A DNA stretch of 64,000 nucleotides, taken from contig NZ_AP023262.1 of the NCBI RefSeq assembly GCF_016756615.1, forward strand, positions 3,349,501 through 3,413,500, read 5' to 3'. Positions 63,944 through 64,000 of this stretch are shown one piece after another. The translations under genes and the position numbers were made by a program. This DNA comes from Mesorhizobium sp. L-8-3 (lineage in GTDB: Bacteria > Pseudomonadota > Alphaproteobacteria > Rhizobiales > Rhizobiaceae). Numbering within the stretch: the first letter of the stretch is position 1; the number at the start of each line of letters is the position of its first letter. The notes beneath the pieces are model-generated. The model made no database searches. It was given only the letters and a program-made list of their open reading frames with translations, and had not been told where the DNA came from.

Positions 63944-64000
63944 TGGTCCTGCCTGCCGAATCCGAACAGCGAATGGGCGATGCGGCGCTTCTGCACTTCC
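63940..64000 (-). CDS. C-terminal end of a gene, probably acyl-CoA dehydrogenase (partial)
   Basis: Only the last 19 codons lie in the window, ending VQKRRIAHSLFGFGRQDQ and TGA at 63942-63940. A V-x-K/R-R-x-I-A ending is usual for acyl-CoA dehydrogenases, and the adjoining APH-like gene usually pairs with one. The stop overlaps the next gene's GTG. The fragment is too short for certainty. Confidence 0.45.
   Translation of the reverse strand, partial: EVQKRRIAHSLFGFGRQDQ

Overview
The window reads as a chromosomal accessory and catabolic region of a GC-rich alphaproteobacterium, most likely Hyphomicrobiales (Mesorhizobium or relative). Reasons: an Aap-type general L-amino-acid ABC transporter, a tripartite tricarboxylate (TctCBA) system, a TRAP system, many FCD-type GntR and LysR regulators, many short-chain dehydrogenases (SDRs), a rhizobial-style glycine-rich autotransporter, and CYP102 and acyl-CoA ligase genes. 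The assignment is inference from gene content. I see no tRNA, rRNA, CRISPR array or intact insertion sequence.

Layout. (1) 1-11827, minus strand: an FAD-linked oxidase (cut by the window edge), aapPMQJ with a 12-bp intercistronic hairpin, a LysR regulator, two SDRs, then a GntR regulator, RidA, SDR, AroE-like dehydrogenase and a GarR/HIBADH-type reductase interrupted by an in-frame TAG. (2) 11937-13935, plus: HpaI-type aldolase and a DAO-family oxidase, diverging from (1) over a perfect inverted repeat. (3) 13936-15113: an etfA 3' remnant and two small ORFs. (4) 15301-24957: GntR regulator diverging from a long operon with an atypical sulfatase-superfamily hydrolase, TctC-TctB-TctA, a LeuB-like dehydrogenase, an aldehyde dehydrogenase and two SDRs. 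(5) 24992-34424: LysR regulator diverging from a peptide-type ABC transporter operon carrying two amidases. (6) 34630-44299, minus: a SABATH-family carboxyl methyltransferase, malic enzyme, fumarase, a self-sufficient CYP102-type P450-reductase and an acyl-CoA ligase. (7) 44394-51229: a truncated autotransporter with a C9 tract near its 5' end, fused to a foreign gene remnant, then an intact 1748-aa autotransporter. (8) 51230-52230: gene and IS debris. (9) 52231-64000: metallo-hydrolase; an aminoglycoside-phosphotransferase-like (APH) kinase and unknown partner; TetR; TRAP transporter plus a DUF7064-like protein; and a converging minus-strand operon of acyl-CoA dehydrogenase end, second APH-like protein, nitroreductase and two duplicated SDRs.

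How it fits together. Most modules pair one uptake system with a local regulator and oxidoreductases, as expected for use of plant- or soil-derived acids, amides and amino acids. Region 9 looks like one regulon for CoA-linked breakdown of an unidentified acid: the same 27-bp element, built on an AATGGC/GCCATT inverted repeat, precedes both plus-strand operons that flank the TetR gene. No substrate can be named from sequence alone.
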